A stretch of 46,982 bases of DNA, from positions 1 through 46,982 of the IMG/VR virus record IMGVR_UViG_3300031566_000077, one strand, 5' to 3'. Numbering within the stretch: position 1 is the stretch's first letter; each line of letters opens with the position of its first letter. A program made the translations under genes and the position numbers. The notes under the pieces were generated by a model. The model searched no databases. It was not told the origin of the DNA and saw only the letters and a list, made by a program, of their open reading frames with translations. Below, in pieces: positions 1 to 7,802 of the stretch. This DNA comes from a virus.

Positions 1-190
1 ATCCTTTTTTATTCATATACTTAGTATTCTTATAACTAGCGACCGGATCGCCGATCACATCAAGAGCAGCATAGTAGTCAATGACGTCCTGGTATTTTTT
101 AATAAACCGGATGTATTCGTCTATCTCGATGACCGCTCCCTGCGAAAAGACTGAATATGCCCCAGAGTCTAAAAATATTGAATACTGCAT
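1..190 (-). CDS. dpdA: DpdA / TGT-like 7-deazaguanine transglycosylase, N-terminal part (cut by window edge)
   Basis: Only the first 63 codons are inside the window. The protein opens with a first strand followed by FLDSGAYSVFSQG, then IDEYIRFIKKY, then ALDVIGDPVASYKNTKYM. This resembles the start of short tRNA-guanine transglycosylase-like proteins; phage members (DpdA) exchange guanine in DNA for a 7-deazaguanine base. The DSGAY segment corresponds to the TGT substrate-binding DSGGF region. The ATG overlaps the folE stop as TAATG, so translation is probably coupled. The neighbours FolE, QueE and QueD make the precursor base, which supports DpdA over a tRNA-modifying enzyme. The catalytic Asp region lies outside the window, so the call rests on N-terminal similarity and context. 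Confidence 0.6.
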   Translation of the reverse strand, partial: MQYSIFLDSGAYSVFSQGAVIEIDEYIRFIKKYQDVIDYYAALDVIGDPVASYKNTKYMNKKG

Positions 191-747
191 TATAGACCTC
201 CGGTGAAACAGAGTCGCTGAAATTCTTCTTTAACATGCTGGTCCATGAAGGCCCCACGTAAGGCGGAAGTCTTCATAAGCACTTCCTGTCTTTCAACCCC
301 TCGAGCAGTCATACAGAAATGTTGAGCTACTATAACTACTCCACACCCTACCGGATTTAAATGTTCCGCCATGGCATTGGCAATCTCTCCAGTAAGTCGC
401 TCTTGTATTTGTAAACGTCTTGAAAAGCAATCAACCAGTCTAACTAATTTAGAGGCGCCCACTACTTTTTCCTTTGGAATATAGGCGACGTGAGCCTTCC
501 CGAAAAAGGGAAGCATGTGATGCTCGCAAGTGGAATAAAATTCAATATCGGTCATTAAAATCATCTGGTCATAGTTTCCTGTTTCTGAAAACGTGACGCC
601 CAGGATTTTCGCTGGGTCTTGGTTATAACCACCAAATAGTTTATCCCAACTTCTTACTACGCGTTCGGGAGTACTAATTAACCCCTCTCGGTTTGGGTCT
701 TCGCCTATACGCAAAAGTAATTCCCGAACTATTTGTTGACTGGACAT
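190..747 (-). CDS. folE: GTP cyclohydrolase I (type I, zinc-dependent)
   Basis: Converts GTP to 7,8-dihydroneopterin triphosphate, the first step of folate and of 7-deazaguanine synthesis. At 185 residues it is close to the usual length of the catalytic core. The zinc and catalytic residues are visible: CEHHMLPF (C74, H76, H77) and HFCMTARGVE (H143, C145). The ATG follows a TAGGAG ribosome-binding site. queE ends one base upstream and dpdA starts on the stop codon, so the gene is embedded in an operon with queD, queE and dpdA. This points to deazapurine rather than folate synthesis. No truncation or unusual residue was seen. Confidence 0.95.
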   Translation of the reverse strand: MSSQQIVRELLLRIGEDPNREGLISTPERVVRSWDKLFGGYNQDPAKILGVTFSETGNYDQMILMTDIEFYSTCEHHMLPFFGKAHVAYIPKEKVVGASKLVRLVDCFSRRLQIQERLTGEIANAMAEHLNPVGCGVVIVAQHFCMTARGVERQEVLMKTSALRGAFMDQHVKEEFQRLCFTGGL

Positions 748-748
748 A

Positions 749-1312
749 TCATCTGACTCCTAACAATTTGTGAAGTTGAACGCTCAGTCGCCAATCACCG
801 ATATTTTCTTTTACTGCCTTAATTGTCTCCTCAATATTCATCTGCCCGTCTCGTTCAATGGGTTGTAAAAATCTATACTGTACATCGAATGAATTAAAAT
901 ATTTTACTAGGTCCTGACCATGATACAAAACCTTAAGTTCATTTCCCTTGAATAGTTTAGTTTCCCCCTTAGGCGAAATGGTTATCCAATGAAAAGGAAT
1001 TTTCGTTAAAATTGTTCCATTGGTTTCGATTGCGACCCAATAAAAATGGTCCTGTAAAATATTAACTAAAAGATCTAATTCCTGCAGAAGTGGTTCACCG
1101 CCGGTGAGTATTACCCGTCTTTGTTTCGGATAGCTCTCTTGTAATAGTTTTAAGATTTCATTCTCATTAAAATGCTCATTGGTGGAATGATCCGTGTCGC
1201 AAAACTCACAAGCCATATTGCAACCAGAAAATCTAATAAAAATAGCTGGCATTCCAGTATGTAGCCCCTCCCCTTGAATTGAAAAGAATATCTCTGTAAT
1301 TTTATAAATCAC
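749..1312 (-). CDS. queE: 7-carboxy-7-deazaguanine synthase (radical SAM)
   Basis: QueE rearranges 6-carboxy-5,6,7,8-tetrahydropterin to 7-carboxy-7-deazaguanine (CDG) using SAM and a [4Fe-4S] cluster. The cluster motif CNMACEFCDT is at residues 31-40 with CX3CX2C spacing (C31, C35, C38). It is preceded by the typical FFSIQGEGLHTG and followed by ILTGGEPLLQ and ETNGT, both characteristic of QueE. The C-terminus LSVQLHKLLGVR is also family-like. The start appears to be GTG, overlapping the queD stop as TAGTG behind AAAGGGAAG, so it is translationally coupled to queD. Length (187 aa) is normal for compact QueE proteins. Confidence 0.95.
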   Translation of the reverse strand: MIYKITEIFFSIQGEGLHTGMPAIFIRFSGCNMACEFCDTDHSTNEHFNENEILKLLQESYPKQRRVILTGGEPLLQELDLLVNILQDHFYWVAIETNGTILTKIPFHWITISPKGETKLFKGNELKVLYHGQDLVKYFNSFDVQYRFLQPIERDGQMNIEETIKAVKENIGDWRLSVQLHKLLGVR

Positions 1313-1656
1313 TAATCTTCCCTTTCGAATATCGCCACACTCCCGTCATTCTCTTCGACCTCTAGCTTAACGCACTTAGGAATGGCATAGCATAAGAACT
1401 CGGCGATGTTTTCCGCGGTTGTCGGGACTTTATGTCCTACCTCGGCGAAAACATCGTTGATGTTATAGTGATCGAGCCTTTCGCAAAGTCTTTTTATTTC
1501 TGCGAAATCGACCACCATTCCCTGCTCGTCAAGTTCCTTTGACTGGCAGGTAGCAGTTATCCTCCAGTTATGGCCGTGAAGCCTCCTGCACTTCCCTGGG
1601 TATTCTGGAAGATAATGGGCAGAAGAAATCGTAAGCGTTTTCTTTACTGTGAACAT
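1312..1656 (-). CDS. queD: 6-carboxy-5,6,7,8-tetrahydropterin synthase
   Basis: QueD converts dihydroneopterin triphosphate to 6-carboxytetrahydropterin, the step between FolE and QueE. The 114-residue protein shows the zinc histidines SSAHYL (H14) and LHGHNW (H27, H29), the catalytic Cys in KCRRLHGH (C23), the LDHYNIND motif and PTTAEN near the substrate pocket. The ATG lies behind GGAGAAAAGA. It is the first of the four deazaguanine genes in transcription order (queD-queE-folE-dpdA) and overlaps the queE start. QueC, which would convert CDG to preQ0, is not in the window; it could lie to the left, come from the host, or not be needed. Confidence 0.95.
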   Translation of the reverse strand: MFTVKKTLTISSAHYLPEYPGKCRRLHGHNWRITATCQSKELDEQGMVVDFAEIKRLCERLDHYNINDVFAEVGHKVPTTAENIAEFLCYAIPKCVKLEVEENDGSVAIFERED

Positions 1657-1666
1657 TCTTTTCTCC

Positions 1667-1867
1667 TTATAGGTCTAGTCTTTTCATGACTGTGGCGCTC
1701 GCTTCCTTCCAGGATAAGAATTTACTTATTACCGGGCCGTCCATTTCTAACAAATGGACTTCTCTTCCTTCCCATAGAAGTACCAAAGTCTTTCCAGTTT
1801 CGCACTCGAAGCGAACCCCTTTTCCAATTCGCTGACAGAAGACCTTCCTTCCTTTAGACGTCACCAT
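1667..1867 (-). CDS. Hypothetical protein (66 aa)
   Basis: A small protein between the clamp-like gene and queD, ten bases upstream of the queD start. It begins MVTSKGRKVFCQRIGKG and ends in ATVMKRLDL. The sequence alternates strands and charged turns with no membrane segment or metal motif, so a small beta-rich fold is likely but the function is unknown. Its tight position suggests co-transcription with the deazaguanine genes. A 61-base gap separates it from the clamp-like gene. I do not recognise the family. Confidence 0.6.
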   Translation of the reverse strand: MVTSKGRKVFCQRIGKGVRFECETGKTLVLLWEGREVHLLEMDGPVISKFLSWKEASATVMKRLDL

Positions 1868-1928
1868 CTTCTTCTTCCTCAGCGGCCATCTCAGTTATAG
1901 CAGTTTATTTTCTCTCTGCTTAATTCCT

Positions 1929-2672
1929 TTATGTTTCCTCTCTGGTCATTATTAGGTACAGCGAGTTATATTTCGGACCGAAGCGGATCAACATAGGTGG
2001 GTCAGGCTCAACGAATATCTTAACTTCCCCGCTTACTGTACTAAATATCTCCTTTACCCCATGACCAAAACAAGCAATCATCGCCTTCCTTATATCCTGT
2101 TTTTCTGGAGTAACCTTAGTCACGAAAGTATTCCGCCCTTTCTTCACGCGAAGGCGAATTGATTTGTCACGATCGACCTCGATGTAGTAGATATGTTCAT
2201 CCAAGATATCAGCATCGCCGACCAACGACGCCAACTCCTGCGAATCGAGAGTAAAACGGTTAGTTTTATATTTGAGTTTCAAGGTAGGGGTCTTGACGAA
2301 ATCTTTCCCCACCGATATTGCCCCCGCCTTTGAATAACTGTCGATCGCCTTTTTATCCACCGCTTCGAAAGTCCCGATTTTATTTTTTCGCTTTACTCTT
2401 ATCAACTTCTTGTCAGTCGAGATCTCCACGGTCCCATCGAATCGAGAAAGAATCTTTAGAAACACGGCAATATTCCCGAGAACCAACTCGCCAGCCGAGA
2501 TAACCTTTGCTTCCTTGGCGATGTGAAAGTAAATAGACTTTGCGATATCGAGTCCTGTGGCGACTAGCCGGCCTTTTTCTACTGCGATTACGCAGTCAAA
2601 GACCAACCCGTTTAAGTGAACCTTAGATAGAAATTCCTGGAATTCTTTCGCGTCGATTCTAAACTTAGCCAT
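1929..2672 (-). CDS. Probable PCNA/gp45-like DNA sliding clamp
   Basis: The 247-residue length matches PCNA and T4 gp45-type clamps (about 230-260 aa) and not bacterial DnaN (about 370 aa). The N-terminal part has a DCVIAVEKGRLVATGLD segment like the first clamp repeat. The C-terminus VEPDPPMLIRFGPKYNSLYL followed by IMTR resembles the last strands of PCNA, where a P-x-R/K-F element precedes the closing beta strand. The gene lies in a block with the DNA polymerase and overlaps the upstream 173-aa gene by eight bases. Family recognition is by fold-like pattern only, so another beta-rich processivity or repair factor is possible. If correct, it is an unusual partner for a family-C polymerase. 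Confidence 0.5.
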   Translation of the reverse strand: MAKFRIDAKEFQEFLSKVHLNGLVFDCVIAVEKGRLVATGLDIAKSIYFHIAKEAKVISAGELVLGNIAVFLKILSRFDGTVEISTDKKLIRVKRKNKIGTFEAVDKKAIDSYSKAGAISVGKDFVKTPTLKLKYKTNRFTLDSQELASLVGDADILDEHIYYIEVDRDKSIRLRVKKGRNTFVTKVTPEKQDIRKAMIACFGHGVKEIFSTVSGEVKIFVEPDPPMLIRFGPKYNSLYLIMTREET

Positions 2673-3186
2673 TGGTATGCCCCCATTCTGCAGACAAAGA
2701 CTTCGCGGCCGTCTCTAGTGCGTCAAGTAATTTATTGATTCTGTGCATAGCGTTCGTGTAGATTTCCCTTCGCTCCATGGCGGCGGATTCAAGGTGGCGT
2801 TCTTTCCTAACCATTGAATCCGCTTTGGTTGATGCCATAGTATCCGTTATCTTATCGCCGCTTTCCGCAGCCTTTCTTTTTATTTCAACAAATATCTTTG
2901 AACGCTTCCCCTTTCTATTTCCCTCTGTTCTTAAAAAATCACCTTGAGCCTTTCCAGAATGAACTGCTAAGAATACGTTGAGGGCAGCGAGCTGTACGTG
3001 ATCCCTATTAAGTTCGCTTCGTTTATACTTCGATACCATGTCAGCGATTCCAAGCCCGGTATATCTATTTACGATTTTCAGAATACCATGGAGGAATTCG
3101 TACTCGTCAGGCGAGTTCTGGAAAATGCTCCAGTCCACCTTAGTATTCGGCTTCTCGATTAGGCGAGACTTTTTCTTGTCCGACAT
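2665..3186 (-). CDS. Hypothetical protein (173 aa) between polymerase and clamp genes
   Basis: Unrecognised. The N-terminus is basic (MSDKKKSRLIEKPNTKVDW). A middle helical segment ends in HVQLAALNVFLAVHSGKAQG, and the C-terminal third is rich in Arg, Glu and Ala (MVRKERHLESAAMERREIY), predicting helices or a short coiled coil. No metal-binding or nucleotide-binding motif was seen. It overlaps the 3' end of dnaE-C by 28 bases and the clamp-like gene by 8. It therefore sits in the replication operon and may be a replication accessory factor, but that is context only. Confidence 0.65.
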   Translation of the reverse strand: MSDKKKSRLIEKPNTKVDWSIFQNSPDEYEFLHGILKIVNRYTGLGIADMVSKYKRSELNRDHVQLAALNVFLAVHSGKAQGDFLRTEGNRKGKRSKIFVEIKRKAAESGDKITDTMASTKADSMVRKERHLESAAMERREIYTNAMHRINKLLDALETAAKSLSAEWGHTNG

Positions 3187-4193
3187 TTCTCGTTCTCCAC
3201 AAGGGAATCAATCTTCTTAGTAATGTCAATAATCTTATCCTTGCCCCCTTGACATAGGACTCGATTATTACCCATACTCCGCCCACTAACAAAAATAATA
3301 CTATAAGGTTTCAAAGTCGAAGCGTACCGCTTATCCGCTTCGGCATCTAAGAATATGGTGATACCGCCACGATGATCCTGGACCTTTAGGACCTTCGTTG
3401 ACTTGCCTGACATTGGAGTATCTATTTCTATAATAACCCCAGCGACTCCAGCCCGCTCCCACCTATTAAAGTCGGCCAACTGAACTGATGTAATACAATA
3501 CTGTTTCATTAAAAAATCTCTTACCTTATCCTCGAAAAAAGGATGTAGTAAAATAAACCCGAAAGCCTCGACTGCATCCTCTACGAAACTCTGCTCAAGA
3601 TCAAAAACCTGTTCCTTACGCTGACTATTAAATAACCGTTTTATAGAGTGTCTATCTCCCAGCGCATCGAAGGCCCCTGACTGAATAAGCGATACTATTT
3701 TTCCCTTATGAATCTTTCCACTTATCCGGTCAAGGAAATCGGTAAAAGAAGAGAATGGTCGCTTGGATAGGATCTCCTCGGCGCTTGGCCCTTTTATTCC
3801 CTTTATTTTGGAGAGCCCGAAACGAATTGCGTGACCTTTGTTTTCCAAGGTGAAGCCGGAGCCTGACTTATTGATGTCGGGAGGAATGACCCGTAACTGA
3901 TATCGTCTTGCTTCATTAATATAGTTATATATCTTGTTGAGTTCAGACCCACGTTTCTTATCCTTCTTCACTCCAGTAGCAGTATTAGAAAGTAAACTGG
4001 CAAAGAACTGTCCAGGATAATAGTTCTTGAGATATAGAACCTGGAAAAATAAGAAAGCGTAACTGACAGCGTGGCTATTTGATACACAAATATCATTGGC
4101 GTAATAATTATGGAAACCACTATCTATTTCTAAATCTAAAGTCTCTTCTTCTCCAATATATGATATATCTACAATTTCTTCAAACTTGTTCAT
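3159..4193 (-). CDS. dnaE: DNA polymerase III alpha, C-terminal fragment with C-intein at its N-terminus
   Basis: Residues 1-39 are the C-terminal half of a split intein: block F LDLEIDSGFHNYYAND and the terminal ICVSN (Asn39). Residue 40 is Ser, the +1 nucleophile. Residues 40-344 (305 aa) are DnaE C-extein, starting SHAVSYAFLFFQVLYLKNYY. This continues exactly the FNK-SH motif left open at the end of dnaE-N. It then covers the fingers end, helix-hairpin-helix (FGLSKIKGIKGPSAEEIL) and OB-fold region (VAGVIIEIDTPMSGKS). The penultimate intein residue is Ser instead of the usual His. ATG follows a perfect GGAGG. It overlaps the endonuclease stop by 14 bases. Trans-splicing with dnaE-N should give a polymerase of about 1043 aa. 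Confidence 0.9.
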   Translation of the reverse strand: MNKFEEIVDISYIGEEETLDLEIDSGFHNYYANDICVSNSHAVSYAFLFFQVLYLKNYYPGQFFASLLSNTATGVKKDKKRGSELNKIYNYINEARRYQLRVIPPDINKSGSGFTLENKGHAIRFGLSKIKGIKGPSAEEILSKRPFSSFTDFLDRISGKIHKGKIVSLIQSGAFDALGDRHSIKRLFNSQRKEQVFDLEQSFVEDAVEAFGFILLHPFFEDKVRDFLMKQYCITSVQLADFNRWERAGVAGVIIEIDTPMSGKSTKVLKVQDHRGGITIFLDAEADKRYASTLKPYSIIFVSGRSMGNNRVLCQGGKDKIIDITKKIDSLVENEKCRTRKSLA

Positions 4194-5106
4194 CTGTACC
4201 TCCGTATTTTTTTAACAACAAATCCTTAAACTTCTTTTCATATTTATATGCATCTTGATAAGTCTTTTTATGACACCTTAAACATAAGGTTATGCCATTA
4301 TCCAAATCATGCCTATGATTTGGATACTTTGCCTTAGGTTTAATATGATGGGCCTCTACATATTTTTTTTTGCCACAAACAAGACATGTATATAAATCTC
4401 TGAATAAAATTTGGTCTCTCCATCTTATATCATCCCAAACTATTCTTTTTCTATCTTTTATTCTTTTTAAGTCTCCATCGCCACCTTTAGATATGCTGAT
4501 TTTTATTTTTGTTTTATCAGAATGCTTACATCCTGTATGCCCATCAAAATTTCTTTCCTTAGCGCTTTTAGAAAGGTTCTTTTTATGCTCTTCTGTAAGT
4601 CTTTTGCCCTTCTTTTTATCACTTACCTTTTTTACAGAACTATTAGTTTCCTTGGTTAGTCCCTTATTCCAAGGATCTTTATTATACATAGGATTGTTTT
4701 TACCTAATCTATTACTTGCCATTGTTTTTATTATATTGTTATTATGTTTATTTTTACCTTTATTCCAAACATATGATTTACCAAACTTTCCAAATCTAAT
4801 ATACCCACAACAACTATAAGTTAAATATTCACCCGTTATTAAGCATCTTGGAACATCATAGTATTCATCTAAAACTTCAAGTATATTTTTACCATACTTT
4901 TCTTGATAGTAGACGTCTGCAATTTCTGAAATATAAAATACTTTTTTTATAGGACGTTGCATTTTAAGGCGTTTTTTATATCTTTCTGTAGGTATCTTTT
5001 TCCATGTATAATAATCTTTCTCAAAATTGGCATATAAAACTATAGTTTTCTTTCCAGAATATAGTACCTCATGGATTCCATATTTATCTAATTTTAATTT
5101 TTTCAT
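4180..5106 (-). CDS. HNH homing endonuclease with NUMOD3-like repeats, located between split dnaE halves
   Basis: A 308-residue free-standing endonuclease. The C-terminal HNH/zinc domain is clear: CLVCGKKKYVEAHHIKPKAK (C241, C244, H253, H254), Asn270, and LCLRCHK (C275, C278, H279). Upstream are NUMOD3-like DNA-binding repeats: GKNNPMYNKDPWNKGLT, GKRLTEEHKKNLSKSA and HSDKTKIKISISKGG. It starts inside the 3' end of dnaE-N::IntN (23-base overlap) and ends inside the start of IntC::dnaE-C (14-base overlap). The gene is visibly more AT-rich and Lys/Asn-rich than its neighbours, as expected for a mobile endonuclease. The likely role is homing into intein-less or endonuclease-less dnaE alleles; an inactive or domesticated state is not excluded. 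Confidence 0.93.
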   Translation of the reverse strand: MKKLKLDKYGIHEVLYSGKKTIVLYANFEKDYYTWKKIPTERYKKRLKMQRPIKKVFYISEIADVYYQEKYGKNILEVLDEYYDVPRCLITGEYLTYSCCGYIRFGKFGKSYVWNKGKNKHNNNIIKTMASNRLGKNNPMYNKDPWNKGLTKETNSSVKKVSDKKKGKRLTEEHKKNLSKSAKERNFDGHTGCKHSDKTKIKISISKGGDGDLKRIKDRKRIVWDDIRWRDQILFRDLYTCLVCGKKKYVEAHHIKPKAKYPNHRHDLDNGITLCLRCHKKTYQDAYKYEKKFKDLLLKKYGGTDEQV

Positions 5107-7582
5107 GCTTTTCTATTGCTACTCCTAGTGACATCATACCATTTTCAGTTAAAACTTCATGGTCTAAGCTTGCTTCTAAAGTTTTCCCTGATTTAGTTTT
5201 AATCCTATAGACCTTTCTTTTACCATTTTTATGCAAACCTTTCACGCGATTAAACTCGTCTTCTTTTGTTGTTTGATTATAGCATAAAACTTTCTCATCA
5301 TTTCGTACATCCATTATTTTAATTTTTCCCCTTTTTTCTGTTCTAATATAATGATTTTCTGTAATACATTTATTAAACGAATATTTAGTAAATTCTTTGA
5401 TAGTCTTCCAAAGTTGCGAAGCTGATTCGTGATCCATAACTTTATGACTTCGTCTAAAAAATTCATTTTGAAACTTTATTCGTAAACCTTTATCAGTATC
5501 AAATATCTTTTTAGCTGCCATTTTTCTAATATTTTCTGCTTCAACCATTGAATAATTAGCAACTTTATTTAATATCTGTATTACCTGTTCTTGGTAAACC
5601 AATACTCCTCTAGTTTCTTCAAGTATCTCGTTAATATCATCGTTGTCAATCCCCATTCCTTCCTGTGTTATAAACCTTTGAACTGCGCTACTACCAAGCG
5701 GACCTGGACGATTGATAGCATTAAGCGCGGCTATTTCCTGAAAGTTCTTTGGTCCGACCTTTTTTAATAATGAAATAGCAGAATCAGTCTCAAACTGAAA
5801 CATCCCGACCGTATGTCCCAGTCGTGCTTCCTTCATTAGTTTTTTATCAGCAAGGTCGATAGTCCATATCTTCTTAGCAAGGCTTTTACCTGTCGTTTCC
5901 TTTACTAAATCCAAGGTGTCCGAAATAATCGAGCAGGTATTTAATCCCAGTATATCTAATTTAAGCAGCCCTACTTCGCTCAATTCCCTACCCCTTAGTC
6001 CCTCCGAATAGGCCGAGACCACTTGGCCCTTGACTCTTTGAAGTGGACAATATTTGTAAACTGCCTTTGGAGCTATTATCGTTCCGCATGGATGCACTCC
6101 GATATTCCTGATAAGACCGGATATTTTCTTTGCCAGGTTTATAAGGCTCCGATGTTCCTTCCAGAAATCTTTAAGTCGCCCCGACAAGTTTTTATATGCA
6201 TCATCTATTCCGCCGCTCTTGTATATTTCATCTGCCAACTCATTTATCGGACGAGCGGCCAGTTTGAAAACCCGGCCAATATCACGAATCGCCCCTACTG
6301 ATCCGAATGTCCCAAATGTAATAACTCGAGCGACCTTATCATCGCCATATCTTTGTCGAATATAATTAAACACTCGCTCCCTTTTATTTGCATCGAAGTC
6401 AAGATCAATGTCCGGCATATCACATCTGCTCTCATTTAAAAAACGTTCAAAGATCAGTCCATGCTCTATCGGATCAACCTTGGTAATCCCGAGGACTAAT
6501 GAAACCAGGGAACCAGCAACAGAGCCCCTGGCTGGACCAACAAATATATTATTCTTCTTACACCAGCTAACCAAGTCATCAACAATTAGAAAATAGTCAT
6601 GGAATTTTAGACGTTCTATTACATCGAGTTCACGTTTTAACCGGTTAGCATATTTCTTCTTTTTCATAAAGCCGAGAACCTTGGCCTTGTAAATAACTTC
6701 CGATGAAAACTCGAAAGGCTCAAGTCCCATGTCCGGTATGTGAAATTTCCCGGTAGGTATTACCAGTGAACATTTTTCTGCTGCTTCCTCGGCGTTACGA
6801 ATTACCTTCCTAAAAGTCTTTTTATCAAGCGCAGTCTTCCAGTCCTTACTTTGTCGCCATATATCCTGGGCAGTCATAAGAGAAAGACTTCGAGCAGTAT
6901 ACCTTACTTTATCGACCTGGTCAATTGTCAAACGATCACGGACTGCCAGTATAAAATCCTGGATGTAAACGTCGTCTGGACTTACATAGTGCGAGTCGAG
7001 GGTAAGAATAACCTTGACGCCATGCTTTTTTGCCAACTTCAATAACCATCGGTTTACATTGGCTTGTATATCTATTTCGTTAAGTTGAATCTCAACATAA
7101 AAATCATCCTCAAACCGATCCTTCCAACGCATTATTTCCCTTGCTGCTTCTTCTTCTCTGCCGAATAGTTTTCCAAGTATTCCCCCCATGCAAGCAGTTG
7201 AAACAATCAATCCGTCACCGTTTTCAAAAACCATCTTAGTAGTAGTCCTTGGTCGATAATAAAAACCATCGACGTGAGCCTCTGAAACAATCTTAAGTAG
7301 ATTTCTATATCCATGAATATTTTTTGCTAATAAAACAATATGCCTATACTCTCCCTTTCTTTCAGGCGAATCATCCAAGTACATTTCGGTCCCGACTATC
7401 GGGTTCACTCCCTGTTTTTTACACTCTAAATAAAATTCCAATGTTCCCGATAAAGTTCCGTGATCCGTAATAGCCAATGAAGACATGTCCAACGTCTTAG
7501 CCCTGGTGATCAACGCTTCTATATCAGCGCAGCCATCCAAAACACTGTGGGTTGTATGCTGATGCAGGTTCGTGAAAGTCAT
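5084..7582 (-). CDS. dnaE: DNA polymerase III alpha, N-terminal fragment fused to N-intein
   Basis: Family-C replicative polymerase, N-terminal 738 residues plus a 94-residue N-intein. The PHP domain begins NLHQHTTHSVLDG (H7, H9) with ITDHG (D40, H41) and a later LDSHYV, so metal residues look retained, consistent with an active proofreading PHP. Polymerase motifs: GPARGSVAGSLVSL (residues 349-362), PDIDLDFD with catalytic D393 and D395, and LKLDILGL with D543. The extein ends KYSFNK (738). The intein starts CITENHYIRT (Cys739, block A) and includes KTLEASLDHEVLTENG (block B, His of the TxxH position), then stops at KIKIR. The continuing DnaE sequence is in the gene at 3159-4193. Confidence 0.95.
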   Translation of the reverse strand: MTFTNLHQHTTHSVLDGCADIEALITRAKTLDMSSLAITDHGTLSGTLEFYLECKKQGVNPIVGTEMYLDDSPERKGEYRHIVLLAKNIHGYRNLLKIVSEAHVDGFYYRPRTTTKMVFENGDGLIVSTACMGGILGKLFGREEEAAREIMRWKDRFEDDFYVEIQLNEIDIQANVNRWLLKLAKKHGVKVILTLDSHYVSPDDVYIQDFILAVRDRLTIDQVDKVRYTARSLSLMTAQDIWRQSKDWKTALDKKTFRKVIRNAEEAAEKCSLVIPTGKFHIPDMGLEPFEFSSEVIYKAKVLGFMKKKKYANRLKRELDVIERLKFHDYFLIVDDLVSWCKKNNIFVGPARGSVAGSLVSLVLGITKVDPIEHGLIFERFLNESRCDMPDIDLDFDANKRERVFNYIRQRYGDDKVARVITFGTFGSVGAIRDIGRVFKLAARPINELADEIYKSGGIDDAYKNLSGRLKDFWKEHRSLINLAKKISGLIRNIGVHPCGTIIAPKAVYKYCPLQRVKGQVVSAYSEGLRGRELSEVGLLKLDILGLNTCSIISDTLDLVKETTGKSLAKKIWTIDLADKKLMKEARLGHTVGMFQFETDSAISLLKKVGPKNFQEIAALNAINRPGPLGSSAVQRFITQEGMGIDNDDINEILEETRGVLVYQEQVIQILNKVANYSMVEAENIRKMAAKKIFDTDKGLRIKFQNEFFRRSHKVMDHESASQLWKTIKEFTKYSFNKCITENHYIRTEKRGKIKIMDVRNDEKVLCYNQTTKEDEFNRVKGLHKNGKRKVYRIKTKSGKTLEASLDHEVLTENGMMSLGVAIEKHEKIKIR

Positions 7583-7583
7583 A

Positions 7584-7802
7584 TTAGTTCCCCTTATCCG
7601 TCCGTCTAATTTTACTTGCGATAAATTTCACTGCTTCTGCCTCATCCTCAGTCTTGATTACATTGATAATAGCCAGGACGTCCTCCAATAAAATATACAG
7701 CCTGTGTTTCGGTTTTTCCCCTTTGGCTACAATGTCGATCTCGTCAAGGGATATCCGCCTAAATATCTGCGGATACCTTTTCATAAGCGATTCACCCGGC
7801 AT
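7584..7802 (-). CDS. Hypothetical protein (72 aa) between sigma factor and dnaE-N
   Basis: The start is placed at MPGESLMKRYP because AAGGAGACGGGCA lies directly before this ATG. An upstream in-frame alternative would lie inside the sigma-factor gene without its own site. The small protein is mixed charged and helical: ISLDEIDIVAKGEKPKHRLY followed by ILLEDVLAIINVI and EAEAVKFIASKIRR. No motif is recognised. It overlaps the sigma-factor 3' end by 11 bases and stops one base before the dnaE-N start. It is therefore translated with them and could assist either, but no function can be assigned. Confidence 0.6.
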   Translation of the reverse strand: MPGESLMKRYPQIFRRISLDEIDIVAKGEKPKHRLYILLEDVLAIINVIKTEDEAEAVKFIASKIRRTDKGN

